Source: an uncultured Alphaproteobacteria bacterium
GTDB taxonomy: Bacteria; Pseudomonadota; Alphaproteobacteria; HIMB59; GCA-002718135
Length of the DNA: 64,000 nt
Direction of reading: 5' to 3'
Assembly (NCBI GenBank): GCA_902582755.1
Contig: CACHSZ010000002.1
Coordinates: forward strand, 183,362 to 247,361
Both the position numbers and the translations under genes were made by a program. Below are positions 1 through 9,241 of the stretch, one piece after another. Every line of letters begins with the position of its first letter. Within the stretch, counting starts at the first letter, position 1. The notes beneath the pieces were generated by a model that was not told where the DNA came from, ran no database searches, and was given only the letters and a program-made list of their open reading frames with translations.

Positions 1-315
1 CATTCCAACCATATTTCCAATTAGTACAAACATGAACAAAGAGAAAACAAATGGGAAATATCTTTTTCCATTATCTCCAACTGTATCTGAGAGTAACTGA
101 GCAATAAAATTATACATCAGCTCTGAAATAAGCTGCATCCTAGAAGGGATAATTGATCTTGTGTTCACTGTTAAAGTTAAAAATAGAGTAATTACTAAAA
201 CAGTAATTAGCATTGCAAAAGATGAGTTTGTGAAAGAAATGTTATAACCACCAAATTCAATATTAGATATTGGATTTATCTCGAACTGTTTTAGAGGACT
301 ATCTTTTGCGGCCAT
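1..315 (-). CDS. atpB: F0F1 ATP synthase subunit a, N-terminal part (window cuts it)
   Basis: Subunit a forms the proton half-channels next to the c-ring in the inner membrane. The first 105 residues are visible, from ATG at 315 down to base 1. They show a short polar N-terminus (MAAKDSPLKQFEI), a first membrane segment around residues 33-50, the conserved stretch RSIIPSRMQLISELMYNF, and a second hydrophobic segment around FPFVFSLFMFVLIGN, typical of bacterial AtpB. The catalytic arginine helix lies outside the window. The gene follows atpI by 21 bases on the same strand, the usual alphaproteobacterial order for a separate F0 operon. The identification rests on this N-terminal pattern and the atpI neighbour. 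Confidence 0.9.
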   Translation of the reverse strand, partial: MAAKDSPLKQFEINPISNIEFGGYNISFTNSSFAMLITVLVITLFLTLTVNTRSIIPSRMQLISELMYNFIAQLLSDTVGDNGKRYFPFVFSLFMFVLIGNMVGM

Positions 316-336
316 AATTGATATTGAATATTAAAA

Positions 337-624
337 TTATCTTTGCTTTTCAATGCGACGCATTACACGATAAACGTTCAAAAATCCAGCTAATGCGCCA
401 AATATGAAGAAAATAATTAAGCCTAATGGTTTAGTATTAAAGTAATTATCCACAATAAGCCCAATTCCAACTCCAACAACTAGTGCGGCTATAATTTCTG
501 TACTAATTTTAAAACCAAATCCTGCACCACTTTCTTTTTTTTTAATATTAGGTTCTTTATTTTGATTATCTAAATCATCAATTTTTTTACCTAATTCTTC
601 TAAATTTTTATTTTTATAATTCAT
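337..624 (-). CDS. atpI: AtpI/AtpZ-family F0F1 assembly subunit I
   Basis: A 95-residue protein with a charged N-terminal third (many K, E, N), the conserved stretch SGAGFGFKISTEIIAALVVG and two membrane helices (about residues 43-60 and 67-84), ending in a basic tail (RVMRRIEKQR). This is the AtpI/AtpZ architecture. Family members help c-ring assembly and may carry magnesium or calcium; that role is family knowledge, not visible here. The ATG at 624 overlaps the end of smc by 11 bases and atpB follows after 21 bases, so it is probably translationally coupled to smc and co-transcribed with the F0 genes. Confidence 0.88.
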   Translation of the reverse strand: MNYKNKNLEELGKKIDDLDNQNKEPNIKKKESGAGFGFKISTEIIAALVVGVGIGLIVDNYFNTKPLGLIIFFIFGALAGFLNVYRVMRRIEKQR

Positions 625-3259
625 TTGTAGCGTCTTGTTCTTTTATCTCAATTGCTTTTTCAAGATCAACGGAAACTAATTGTGATACACCTTTCTCAGG
701 CATAGTAACACCAAATAATCTATTTACTCTTGCCATTGTCATTCTATGGTGAGTTATTACTAAGAATTTTGTTGAAGAAGTTTTAGCTATTTCCTCCACT
801 AATGAACAAAATCTATCAACATTAGTATCATCTAATGGAGCGTCAACCTCATCAAGTACACAAATTGGAGCTGGGTTTGATAAAAATACAGCAAATAATA
901 ATGATAAGGCTGTAAGAGCTTGCTCACCTCCAGAAAGTAAATTTAGATTTTGTAATTTTTTTCCAGGAGGACTAGCAAATATTTCTAAACCAGCTTGAAG
1001 AGGATCTGATTCATCTGTAAACTTTAGATAAGCCTTTCCACCACCAAACAACCTGGTAAATAACTTTTGAAAATTTTCATTTACTATTCCATATGCAGCA
1101 AGTAAACGTTGTCTACCTTCTGTATTAAGTGAGTCAATTGCTTCTCTTAGTTTTGCAATTGCACTTAAAAGGTCGCTTTGATCTTTTTTTATCGTATTAA
1201 CTTTTTCTTCTAAATCTTTTGACTCTTGTTCTGCGAGAAGATTAACACCACCTAAACGTTCTTGCTCTCCAATTAGTCTCTCTAACTTTTTTTCTAAATA
1301 ATCAGTCTCGCCTAAAACTTTATTTGGATTGATTTCTCCAATATTGTAAAGTTCGTCTAGATCTACACTCAATCTTTCTTTTACTTGAGTAGATAATAAT
1401 TTAATTGCTTCATTAATTGTATTAATTTGACCTTCAGTTCTAATTCTCTCTTCTCTCAATTCATTTAATTTAATTTCCTCTAGTTTTAATTTCTTATTGA
1501 TTTCATTAGAATTTTGCTCAGTTTGACGAAGTTTCTCAGCTATTTGCTCGTAAGAATTCTTATTTTCATCAATGAGTTTTTGTATTTTTAATTTTTCACT
1601 TGATACATCTTCAGGAACGGATTGGAGATTTGATAATTCACCAATTAATGTATTTTGCCTTGAATTTAACTCTTCTATTCTTTGATTTGCTTTTGCAGAA
1701 ATATCATTCCATTGTTTTTCTTCAGCACTTAATTGCTTTATTCTTCTATTTTTAAGTTGCTCTAATATAGCTTTAGTAGAATTATTTTGTTTACCTTTAG
1801 ATACATATCCATCCCACCTCCAAATTTCTCCTAGTTTACTTACTAATATCTGTCCTGGTTTTAAGCTTTTTTGAATTTTTAAAACATTTTCTTTATCTTC
1901 TATTAATCCAACAAATTCTAATTTCTTTTTTAGATTATCTGGAGCTTTGATCAGAGACGAAAACTTAGTAATTTCAGAATCAAAGGACGAATCTTCTACA
2001 TCTAATTTTCTCCAAAAAATACTTTGTTCTTCATCAATAGATGCAATTAACTCATCTGAAAAAACAGCAGCGATTGCTTGTTCAAGACCATCTTCAAAAT
2101 CCAGATAATCTATTATTGGATTATTATTTTTTTTATTGTTCTCATTTTCATTCTTTAGATCATCATCTGTTTGAATGAAAAGATCACCTTGTTGTTTTAA
2201 AAGTATTGATTTTTCTTCTCTTACTCTTTCAAGATTTTGCTTTGCATCCTCAAATAAAAATTTCTCTCTTTCAATATCATTTTTAATTTGCTCTATACGG
2301 ACTTTCGTTTCATCTACTGCAATATTTGCTCTTTCAATTTCTTTTTCTTGATTTTCTAAGCTAATTGAATATTTTTGCAGTTCAGCAGCAATCTTACTTT
2401 CCTGGAGTCTAAGGTTTGGAAGACTTTCTTGAACTTTTTCAAATTCTACATTTATTTGTGCAACAACTTGCGTTTGGTCATTTACAACATTTGTCTCAGA
2501 TTCAATTTTTTCGTTAGCATTTTTTAATTTATCTTTTTCATCAATCCATTTTTTATAAAATAATCTCGCTCTTGCTTTTGTAATATCTTTTTGAATATAC
2601 TTATATCTTTCAGCTTGTTTTGATTGTTTCTTTAATATTGTGAGTTGTTCGTCTTGTGCTTTTAATACGTCCTTAACACGCTCTAAGTTATTTTCAGTAG
2701 CATTTAATCTTAATTCAGCCTCGTGTCGTCTTGAGTGAAGACCAGTAATTCCAGCAGCTTCTTCCAGTAATGTCCTTCTTTGTTCAGGTTTAGCTGCGAT
2801 AATAGCTCCAACTCTACCTTGACTGACCATCGATGTTGAACGAGCACCTGTTGCTGCATCAGCAAATAACAATTGTACATCCTTTAATCGAACCTCCTTC
2901 CCATTAACTCTATATTCTGAGCCTTCACCTCGCCAAATTCTTCTAGTTACTTCAATAGTATCGTTTTCATTGAAAATACTTGGTGCTTTTCTTGCTTTAT
3001 TATCTAAATCTATAGTAACTTCAGCAATATCCCATGCTGGTCTATCATCTGTTCCATTAAAGATAACATCATCTAATTCACTTCCTCTCATTTGTTTTGG
3101 AGAAAGTTCACCCATAACAAACCTAAAAGCTTCTACAAGATTCGATTTACCACATCCGTTTGGACCAACAATACCTGTTAGGCCATTTTCAATCATAATT
3201 TCTGTGGGTTCAACAAAAGACTTAAAGCCTTTGACCTTAAGGGTCCTAAAATTAATCAT
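614..3259 (-). CDS. smc: Chromosome segregation ATPase SMC, short-armed
   Basis: SMC dimers with ScpAB compact and segregate DNA. The N-terminal head carries Walker A (GPNGCGKSN, about residues 32-40). The C-terminal head carries the ABC signature LSGGEQALTALSLLFA and Walker B ending VLDEVDAPLDD. A hinge-like non-coiled region lies about residues 380-510, flanked by K/E/Q-rich coiled coil. Total length is about 881 residues against roughly 1,150-1,190 for typical bacterial SMC; the heads are complete, so the loss is in the arms. An upstream TTG at 3262 is a possible alternative start; I chose the ATG at 3259. It lies directly after the DsbA-like gene and overlaps atpI. Confidence 0.93.
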   Translation of the reverse strand: MINFRTLKVKGFKSFVEPTEIMIENGLTGIVGPNGCGKSNLVEAFRFVMGELSPKQMRGSELDDVIFNGTDDRPAWDIAEVTIDLDNKARKAPSIFNENDTIEVTRRIWRGEGSEYRVNGKEVRLKDVQLLFADAATGARSTSMVSQGRVGAIIAAKPEQRRTLLEEAAGITGLHSRRHEAELRLNATENNLERVKDVLKAQDEQLTILKKQSKQAERYKYIQKDITKARARLFYKKWIDEKDKLKNANEKIESETNVVNDQTQVVAQINVEFEKVQESLPNLRLQESKIAAELQKYSISLENQEKEIERANIAVDETKVRIEQIKNDIEREKFLFEDAKQNLERVREEKSILLKQQGDLFIQTDDDLKNENENNKKNNNPIIDYLDFEDGLEQAIAAVFSDELIASIDEEQSIFWRKLDVEDSSFDSEITKFSSLIKAPDNLKKKLEFVGLIEDKENVLKIQKSLKPGQILVSKLGEIWRWDGYVSKGKQNNSTKAILEQLKNRRIKQLSAEEKQWNDISAKANQRIEELNSRQNTLIGELSNLQSVPEDVSSEKLKIQKLIDENKNSYEQIAEKLRQTEQNSNEINKKLKLEEIKLNELREERIRTEGQINTINEAIKLLSTQVKERLSVDLDELYNIGEINPNKVLGETDYLEKKLERLIGEQERLGGVNLLAEQESKDLEEKVNTIKKDQSDLLSAIAKLREAIDSLNTEGRQRLLAAYGIVNENFQKLFTRLFGGGKAYLKFTDESDPLQAGLEIFASPPGKKLQNLNLLSGGEQALTALSLLFAVFLSNPAPICVLDEVDAPLDDTNVDRFCSLVEEIAKTSSTKFLVITHHRMTMARVNRLFGVTMPEKGVSQLVSVDLEKAIEIKEQDATNEL

Positions 3260-3262
3260 CAA

Positions 3263-3877
3263 CTATTGTGATAATATTTTATCGATGATTTGTCTAAACT
3301 CTTTTATGTTTTTATTCCCGGAATATAAAACTCCATTAACAATGAATGACGGAGTAGAGCCTATTTTATATTCTCTTTGCGCTTCCATTACACCCTCAAG
3401 TAATTGATTCTCTAAATCCACATTACTTAAACATGAATCAAAATCTTCTTGTTGCATACCGCCACTTTGCATAATTTTATATAATTCAGATCTTGTTTTG
3501 GAATGATCTCTATTAACCCAACTATTTTGAAGCTTATAAAGGCCATTCATATAATCGTATCTTACCTCATCTGGCACACATCTTAAAATCATACTTCCAG
3601 CAAGAGCCGGATAATTAAAGGGAAAATCACGAAAAATAAACTTAACTTTACCAGTATCTATAAACTCTTTTTTTAATTCTGCTAGAGTATCATTATGAAA
3701 ATCTGCACAGTGACTACAAGACATTGAAGCATATTCTATAATTGTGATTGGAGCATTTTCTTCTCCAATATAAAAATCATTATCTTTAACATCTAGTATT
3801 GAGTTTTCAGTTGCTTTGGCATTAATAAAAAGTAGTGATAGTATAATAGAAATAAATAAAATTTTAATTTTCATCAT
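3263..3877 (-). CDS. DsbA-like exported thiol oxidoreductase (CSHC)
   Basis: A 204-residue thioredoxin-fold protein with an N-terminal signal peptide (about residues 1-22, cleavage near NAKA) and a CXXC active site, CSHC, in YASMSCSHCADFHNDTL. Further down, GSTPSFIVNG supplies the cis-proline loop typical of the DsbA_4/Com1-like group. It should act in the periplasm on protein disulfides. The first ATG overlaps the stop of the DciA-like gene in an ATGA junction, and the stop codon abuts smc, so it belongs to one operon with both. Mature-region cysteines include one near the middle (LRCVPDEV) and one in DSCLSNV. Oxidase versus isomerase function cannot be decided from sequence. Confidence 0.88.
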   Translation of the reverse strand: MMKIKILFISIILSLLFINAKATENSILDVKDNDFYIGEENAPITIIEYASMSCSHCADFHNDTLAELKKEFIDTGKVKFIFRDFPFNYPALAGSMILRCVPDEVRYDYMNGLYKLQNSWVNRDHSKTRSELYKIMQSGGMQQEDFDSCLSNVDLENQLLEGVMEAQREYKIGSTPSFIVNGVLYSGNKNIKEFRQIIDKILSQ

Positions 3878-4395
3878 TTGTCCTCAGTTGTAATTTTATT
3901 ACCTAAATTTAATAGTGATTTTTTCAAATCTGAATTTTGAAATTTTTTAACGTTTTCTTCAACAAATTTTATGTCATTTTTGTTTATTTGTTTTCTTTTA
4001 CTTTGTTTCATCTGCGTATATTTAGGTATGTAATTTTGATGAATTCTCAAGTCCATTATAGCTTTATAGCCAAAATAAGTATTAATTTTTTCAATTATAG
4101 TGTCCTTAAAGTGTTGAAATTCAATAGCTGCGGCTGGTGCAACACTCACATTTAGATAATTTTTATATACTGTCTCACCTAAATCATTTTCAAAATCACG
4201 CACCCTTGAAACATTTAACGGCTCTGAATATTCTTTAAAATAACTACCAGCAATTTCAGGCCATTTGGAGTTAATTACAAATTCTGTACGATTATATTTA
4301 GAAGAAAATTTTCTATTAACCTTCCTCAGAGTATGGCCAATAGATTGTGGAACAAATGTTCTTTTTTGTTTTAAATTTTTTTTGTCCATATTCAT
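3874..4395 (-). CDS. DUF721 / DciA-like protein
   Basis: A basic protein of 173 residues with the DUF721 pattern: a hydrophobic/WPEIAG segment (NSKWPEIAGSYFKEYSEP), then a strand-rich part (YLNVSVAPAAAIEFQHFKD) and a helix (IIEKINTYFGYKAI). DUF721 includes DciA, the helicase-loading partner of DnaA/DnaB in bacteria lacking DnaC; that is family knowledge. I start it at the ATG at 4395 (or 4389, MDKKN) because longer upstream reading would run into the divergent mutY start at 4429. Its neighbourhood, mutY on one side and a DsbA-like gene plus smc on the other, is the conserved alphaproteobacterial context. Confidence 0.8.
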   Translation of the reverse strand: MNMDKKNLKQKRTFVPQSIGHTLRKVNRKFSSKYNRTEFVINSKWPEIAGSYFKEYSEPLNVSRVRDFENDLGETVYKNYLNVSVAPAAAIEFQHFKDTIIEKINTYFGYKAIMDLRIHQNYIPKYTQMKQSKRKQINKNDIKFVEENVKKFQNSDLKKSLLNLGNKITTEDK

Positions 4396-4428
4396 AAATA
4401 ATTTATAGTACCTAAATATGAAAGCAAT

Positions 4429-5478
4429 ATGTTTAAACACGAAACACAAGTAATAAAGTTTTTACTTCAATGGTATTCTATGAATGCTAGAAAATTACCA
4501 TGGCGGAAGAAAAATAATCTAAATTTACCTCATCCATACTTTGTATTTGTAAGTGAGTATATGCTTCAACAAACAACAGTAAATACCGTAAAAAATAAAT
4601 TTAATGATTTTATTTTAAAATGGCCTTCACTAAATAAATTAGCACAAACTTCAGAGCCAAATATTTTAAAGTTCTGGTCAGGCCTTGGATATTATTCAAG
4701 AGCTAGAAATTTATTAAAGTCTGCAAAAATAATTCACAAAAATTTTAAAAATAACATACCACAAACTTATGATGAACTCATCCAACTTCCTGGTATTGGA
4801 GATTACACAGCAAAAGCAATTCTTGGAATAGGATTCAATCAATCAGTTATGCCACTTGATGCTAATATTGAGAGAATTTTGGTTAGGTTATATGCTATCG
4901 ATAAACCAATTAATAAAGTCAAAAATAAACTTAAAGATTTGGGAAAAAAATTCATCTCAGATGAAAACTCTTCAAATCTAATTCAGTCTTTTATGGATTA
5001 TGGATCAGAGATCTGTCTTCCACGAAACCCTAAATGTAATATTTGTGGAATTAATAAATTTTGCCAATCATATAAAAAAAATTTACAGCAAAAAATTCCT
5101 TTAAAACTAAAAAAGAAAAGTAATAAGCCCATAAAGTATACAAGAGCTTATGTAATTGTGAATGAAAAAAATGAAATCCTTGTACGAAGTAGACCAAATA
5201 AAGGAATGTTGGCCTCCATGCTTGAAGTACCAAATGACGTCTGGGTTAAAAACAAGAAATTATTAACTACTGATCAAGATATACAAAAAATTAAAACAAA
5301 ATTACAATCTAAAGGTTCACTTGAATATTCATTTAGTCATTTTGATTTAGAAACAGAAATTTTTTATGGAAATGTTAAAAAAGCAAAATTATCAAAAAGT
5401 AATTGGATAAAGAAATCATCTTATTCTAGTTCTAGAATGCCAACTGTTATGAAAAAAATAGTAGATATAGCAGTATAA
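4429..5478 (+). CDS. mutY: A/G-specific adenine DNA glycosylase MutY
   Basis: A 349-residue base-excision repair enzyme that removes adenine opposite 8-oxoG. The catalytic glutamate sits in SEYMLQQTTV (about residue 43). The helix-hairpin-helix is QLPGIGDYTAKAILG, followed by the catalytic Asp in PLDANIERIL. The 4Fe-4S cluster cysteines are spaced C-X6-C-X2-C-X5-C in CLPRNPKCNICGINKFC. A C-terminal NUDIX-like 8-oxoG recognition domain starts about residue 235 (YVIVNEKNEILVRSRP). Length is normal. It is divergent from the DciA-like gene and converges with purQ, with only one base between their stop codons. Confidence 0.96.
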   Translation: MFKHETQVIKFLLQWYSMNARKLPWRKKNNLNLPHPYFVFVSEYMLQQTTVNTVKNKFNDFILKWPSLNKLAQTSEPNILKFWSGLGYYSRARNLLKSAKIIHKNFKNNIPQTYDELIQLPGIGDYTAKAILGIGFNQSVMPLDANIERILVRLYAIDKPINKVKNKLKDLGKKFISDENSSNLIQSFMDYGSEICLPRNPKCNICGINKFCQSYKKNLQQKIPLKLKKKSNKPIKYTRAYVIVNEKNEILVRSRPNKGMLASMLEVPNDVWVKNKKLLTTDQDIQKIKTKLQSKGSLEYSFSHFDLETEIFYGNVKKAKLSKSNWIKKSSYSSSRMPTVMKKIVDIAV

Positions 5479-5479
5479 T

Positions 5480-6244
5480 TTATGCAAAGAATTTTTTTGC
5501 GTTCATAAAAATTTTATACCCATCACCGAATTTTTTAGAAGTATTGTTTTGCCAATTAGGAACATGATAATGATAAAATGCTCTTTCTGGGTGAGGCATC
5601 ATTGCAAGAATATTCCCATTTTGATTTGTTAATGCAGCTATATCATCTTTAGATCCATTAGGGTTAAAGGGAAACTGACCTTTTGCTAATTTTTTATGGT
5701 TATTAATGTATTGTAAGCCAATAAGGTTATTAGCTTTGATACTTTTAAGTAGATTAATAGGTATCATAAATTGCCCCTCTTGATGGGCGACAGGCAAGTT
5801 CAAGATACTAATATTTTTTAGCCATGGTGATTTATTATTATTTACTTTTACATCAACCCATCGACACTCATAGCTCCCAGATTTATTTTCAATCATTGCA
5901 ACTTCTGGATCTTTTTTATTTAGGCTTGGAACTAACCCAAGATTAATTAATATCTGGCATCCATTACAAATGCCTATAATTAATTTATCTTTTAATGAAA
6001 AATCTATTAGCTGATCATACAAATTGGTCAGAATTTTTTTCGCCATTGCATTTCCTGAACCTGTATCATCGCCATACGAAAAACCACCAGGTATAGCGAA
6101 TACTTGATAGTTATTAAGTTGTTTAGCATTTTGTATTAGATCATTAATATGAACAATTTTTCCTTTAAAGCCTACTACTTCAAATGCATGTAGTGTTTCA
6201 TTTTCACAATTAATACCATAACCTGATAAGACTAATACGTTCAT
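5480..6244 (-). CDS. purQ: FGAM synthase glutaminase subunit PurQ
   Basis: Class I glutamine amidotransferase supplying ammonia to PurL for FGAR to FGAM conversion. The nucleophilic cysteine is in GICNGCQILINLG, and the His/Glu of the triad in MMPHPERAFYHY. The N-terminus MNVLVLSGYGINCENET matches the FGAR-AT glutaminase pattern. It is 254 residues, a little longer than the usual 220-230. The start overlaps the purL stop by four bases (ATGA), indicating translational coupling in the order purL-purQ. Confidence 0.95.
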   Translation of the reverse strand: MNVLVLSGYGINCENETLHAFEVVGFKGKIVHINDLIQNAKQLNNYQVFAIPGGFSYGDDTGSGNAMAKKILTNLYDQLIDFSLKDKLIIGICNGCQILINLGLVPSLNKKDPEVAMIENKSGSYECRWVDVKVNNNKSPWLKNISILNLPVAHQEGQFMIPINLLKSIKANNLIGLQYINNHKKLAKGQFPFNPNGSKDDIAALTNQNGNILAMMPHPERAFYHYHVPNWQNNTSKKFGDGYKIFMNAKKFFA

Positions 6245-9168
6245 AACCCTTTAATATTTTGTTTGTATGACTTAGCAAAATCTGAAATTTTACCTCTAAT
6301 AATTTTTTTGTTATCTTTAAACTCAATTACATCTGAGCCCGTACATTTGCCAATAATTGTATAATCAGAACCTTTAAATATTTTTTTAAAATTGGCTAAC
6401 TTATTTTTTTTCATGGAAACAAGAATTCTACTTTGTGTTTCAGAGAATAAAAATTGGTCAACTGAGATTTTATTTTTTAGTTTTAAATCAATGGTTAAAC
6501 CTTTCTTTGAAGCAATTGCCATCTTTATAACTGCAATTCCAATTCCACCCAAATCTATTCCAATTGCAGAATTTATAATTCCTAGTTTATTAGCTTTTTC
6601 AAAATTTCTATATGTGCGAAGTGCATCCTTGCTATTTACAACTGGATTTTTTGATTTTTCATAACCTATAATTTTGAAATAAACACTATCCTGTAATTCA
6701 TTACGGGTATTTCCTAAAACTAAAAGTATATCACCATCATCGGGTGTCATTTTTGTTAAGTGTGAAATTTTATCTACCACTCCAATAGAAGAAATCAGCA
6801 ATGTTGGAGGTATTGAAATTTTTACTGATTTTCCAGTTTTATCAAAACCTTTAAAATCATTAAACATACTATCTTTTCCTGAAATAAAAGGTGTTTGGTA
6901 AGCAACTGCATAATCATAACAAGCTTTTGCTGCTTCTTTCAATTGATATAAGCGATCAGGTTCATCCGAGCTGCACCAACAAAAGTTATCAAGAATTGCA
7001 ATTTTTTTTGAGTTGGCACCACTTACAATTAAATTTTTATATGCTGTATCAATAGAGCACCCGGCCATATCATAAGGATTTGTTTCGGCGTACTGAGGAT
7101 ATGCAGCTTGAGAAAGAGCTATTGATTTTTCATCATCAAATAGAGGTTTAATAGCAGTAGCATTTCCAAAAACTCTGCCTTCGCCTTGTAATGGTTTTAT
7201 AATAGAGGTAGCTTGTACTTCGTGATCATATTGCGTGGCTATAAATTCTTTTGATACAATATTTGGACTAGAGAGAAGTTTATGTAGCTTATCTATCAAA
7301 GAACTGTTCTTAATTATTTTTTTCTTTTCTTTTTTAATTTTTGGAAAAGATGTTTTTAAATTTAATTTTGGATAACCTTCATGAAGAAATTCCATATTTA
7401 AATTGAGAATTTCAGTTTTATTGTATTTTACTATGGCTTTTTCTTTTTTAATAAACTTACCAATTATTGTTGCTTCCACACCTCTTGCATTAAATCTCTT
7501 TATAACTTTTTTTACGTTCGCTGGAGGTACTGCTAGTGTCATTCTTTCTTGCGATTCAGAAACCCAAATCTCCCAAGGATATAATCCATTATATTTGAGA
7601 GGAACTTTTTCAAGATTAACTATAAAACCGCCACTCTCTTTTGCCATTTCTCCAATTGATGATGATAATCCTCCAGCTCCATTATCTGTTATGCTCGAGT
7701 AAAGATTTTCATCACGCAATTCTCTAATGATGACATCAGACATTTTCTTTTGTGTTATTGGATCACCAATTTGTACTGCAGAAACTGGACTATTAGGATC
7801 TAATTCCTCTGAAGAAAATGTTGCACCGTGAATACCATCTTTTCCTACTCTGCCTCCAGCCATTAGTATGATATCCCCTGGATTAGCTTTCTTCTTATGT
7901 GATAATTTTCCTTTAATTTTTTTAGGAATAATCCCAACTGTTCCACAAAATACAAGGGGCTTTCCTGCAAACCGGTCATCAAAATATACATTACCTTGAG
8001 GAGTAGGAATACCCGAACAATTTCCCCCAACTCTAACACCACTTATAATACCCTTCGCAATAAAATTTGCTGGAAGCATTGGATCCTTATTTTTTTGACG
8101 ATACAATTGATATTTCTTACTCGGGTTTGCTAAATAATATGCATACGTATTCGCTATAGGTTTTGCTCCTTTCCCAAATCCAAGACAATCCCTATTAACA
8201 CCAACAATTCCAGTGATTGCACCACCAAATGGATCTAAGGCTGAAGGTGTATTATGTGTTTCAACTTTATGACAAATAATCCAATCTTTATTAAATTCTA
8301 TCCCACCGGCATTATCCGTAAAAAGAGAAACACAAAAATTATCTTTTCTTAATTGAATAATTTTTTCAGTAGCGCCTTTTATATATTTTTTAAATATACC
8401 TTCTTGAATATCATCAATTTTAGCTGAAAATATTTTGTGTTTACAGTGCTCGGACCACGTCTGAGCTAATGTTTCAATTTCTACATCTGTTGGTTTACGT
8501 TTTATAGTGGAAAAATAATTTCTTATGGTTTTTAAAGATTCTAGATCTAAGCCAAGTGTTCCTCTTCTAGATTTATCATTTTCTTCAATACCAAGTTTAC
8601 CAATGAGGCTGAGATGATAATCAGAAATATCTAAATTAACTTCTTTTTTACTATATTTTTTTTTCGGTAATTTTACCTTTTCTATTTTGAACTGATTTTT
8701 TTTAAAATTATTTAAATATTTTTTAAATGGATAAATCTTAATTGTTTGAATTAAGGGATTTGCTTCATTTTTAGATATTTTGGTAATATCTTCTTTTCTT
8801 CCTTTTATTAAAATAATTTTTGTTGAACCAAGTTCAAAGCTTTTAAAACTACTTTTTAGATTATCTTTGATTATTTCTTTTACAGTTGTAGCTATATTAT
8901 CCGTTACACCAGGTAAAAATTTTATTTCTACAACCCAGTTGAAATTACAATAACTAGATAAAACCTTATTTACATTTTTTTTAGTTAATATTGTTTGAGA
9001 AACGTCATTAGAAATAAGTTTACTTATTTTAGTAAACTTTTGATCATCAAGATTTCTCGAAAAGAAATATCCATCTATAATTTTGATGGATTTATTATTA
9101 TGTTCTTTTTGTAGTGAACTTTCTTTCCCTGTCTTCTCAATGGAGAGAATTTGAATTGTATTTGTCAT
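6241..9168 (-). CDS. purL: FGAM synthase PurL with fused PurS-like N-terminal region
   Basis: Catalyses ATP-dependent conversion of FGAR to FGAM. At 975 residues it is longer than stand-alone small PurL (about 730) and shorter than the PurL-PurQ large form (about 1,300). The first ~170 residues contain PurS-like repeats, for example VVEIKFLPGVTDNIATTVKE, so this looks like a PurS-PurL fusion with PurQ separate. The catalytic core shows SEHCKHKIFSAKI, the metal/ATP-loop ICHKVETHNTPSALDPFGG, GVGGNCSGIPT-like and DNGAGGLSSSIGEMA, and in the second half DMAGCSIDTA and ISGKDSMFNDF. No separate purS is seen in the window. purQ follows with a 4-base overlap; purM is divergent, 73 bases away. Confidence 0.93.
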   Translation of the reverse strand: MTNTIQILSIEKTGKESSLQKEHNNKSIKIIDGYFFSRNLDDQKFTKISKLISNDVSQTILTKKNVNKVLSSYCNFNWVVEIKFLPGVTDNIATTVKEIIKDNLKSSFKSFELGSTKIILIKGRKEDITKISKNEANPLIQTIKIYPFKKYLNNFKKNQFKIEKVKLPKKKYSKKEVNLDISDYHLSLIGKLGIEENDKSRRGTLGLDLESLKTIRNYFSTIKRKPTDVEIETLAQTWSEHCKHKIFSAKIDDIQEGIFKKYIKGATEKIIQLRKDNFCVSLFTDNAGGIEFNKDWIICHKVETHNTPSALDPFGGAITGIVGVNRDCLGFGKGAKPIANTYAYYLANPSKKYQLYRQKNKDPMLPANFIAKGIISGVRVGGNCSGIPTPQGNVYFDDRFAGKPLVFCGTVGIIPKKIKGKLSHKKKANPGDIILMAGGRVGKDGIHGATFSSEELDPNSPVSAVQIGDPITQKKMSDVIIRELRDENLYSSITDNGAGGLSSSIGEMAKESGGFIVNLEKVPLKYNGLYPWEIWVSESQERMTLAVPPANVKKVIKRFNARGVEATIIGKFIKKEKAIVKYNKTEILNLNMEFLHEGYPKLNLKTSFPKIKKEKKKIIKNSSLIDKLHKLLSSPNIVSKEFIATQYDHEVQATSIIKPLQGEGRVFGNATAIKPLFDDEKSIALSQAAYPQYAETNPYDMAGCSIDTAYKNLIVSGANSKKIAILDNFCWCSSDEPDRLYQLKEAAKACYDYAVAYQTPFISGKDSMFNDFKGFDKTGKSVKISIPPTLLISSIGVVDKISHLTKMTPDDGDILLVLGNTRNELQDSVYFKIIGYEKSKNPVVNSKDALRTYRNFEKANKLGIINSAIGIDLGGIGIAVIKMAIASKKGLTIDLKLKNKISVDQFLFSETQSRILVSMKKNKLANFKKIFKGSDYTIIGKCTGSDVIEFKDNKKIIRGKISDFAKSYKQNIKGL

Positions 9169-9241
9169 TATGAGTACGAATCAACTTAATTTACTATATT
9201 AATAGTTTACTCGTTAACGATTCGTTTAAAACTAATTAAAT
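9169..9241. promoter_or_regulatory. purL/purM divergent promoter region with paired GANTC sites in an inverted repeat
   Basis: A 73-base spacer between the divergent purL-purQ and purM-N-F-D-C units. It holds the perfect 7-base inverted repeat ACGAATC (9176-9182) and GATTCGT (9219-9225), 36 bases apart. Each arm contains a CcrM target: GAATC at 9178-9182 and GATTC at 9219-9223. Both operons must start here, so a shared operator or methylation-sensitive control is reasonable. The repeat and sites are seen directly; regulatory use is inferred. Confidence 0.5.

Noticed and set aside
614..3259. Frameshifted or broken smc as reason for short length
   Set aside because: One frame contains both ATPase halves and a hinge-like region in order, so it is shortened, not broken.
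2970..3407. Open frame on the plus strand opposite smc and the DsbA-like gene
   Set aside because: It is a shadow of the minus-strand smc and DsbA-like coding sequence; no ribosome site or recognisable domain.
6241..9168. Frameshift splitting a large PurL-PurQ protein
   Set aside because: purL ends and purQ begins in a clean ATGA overlap and both domains are complete.
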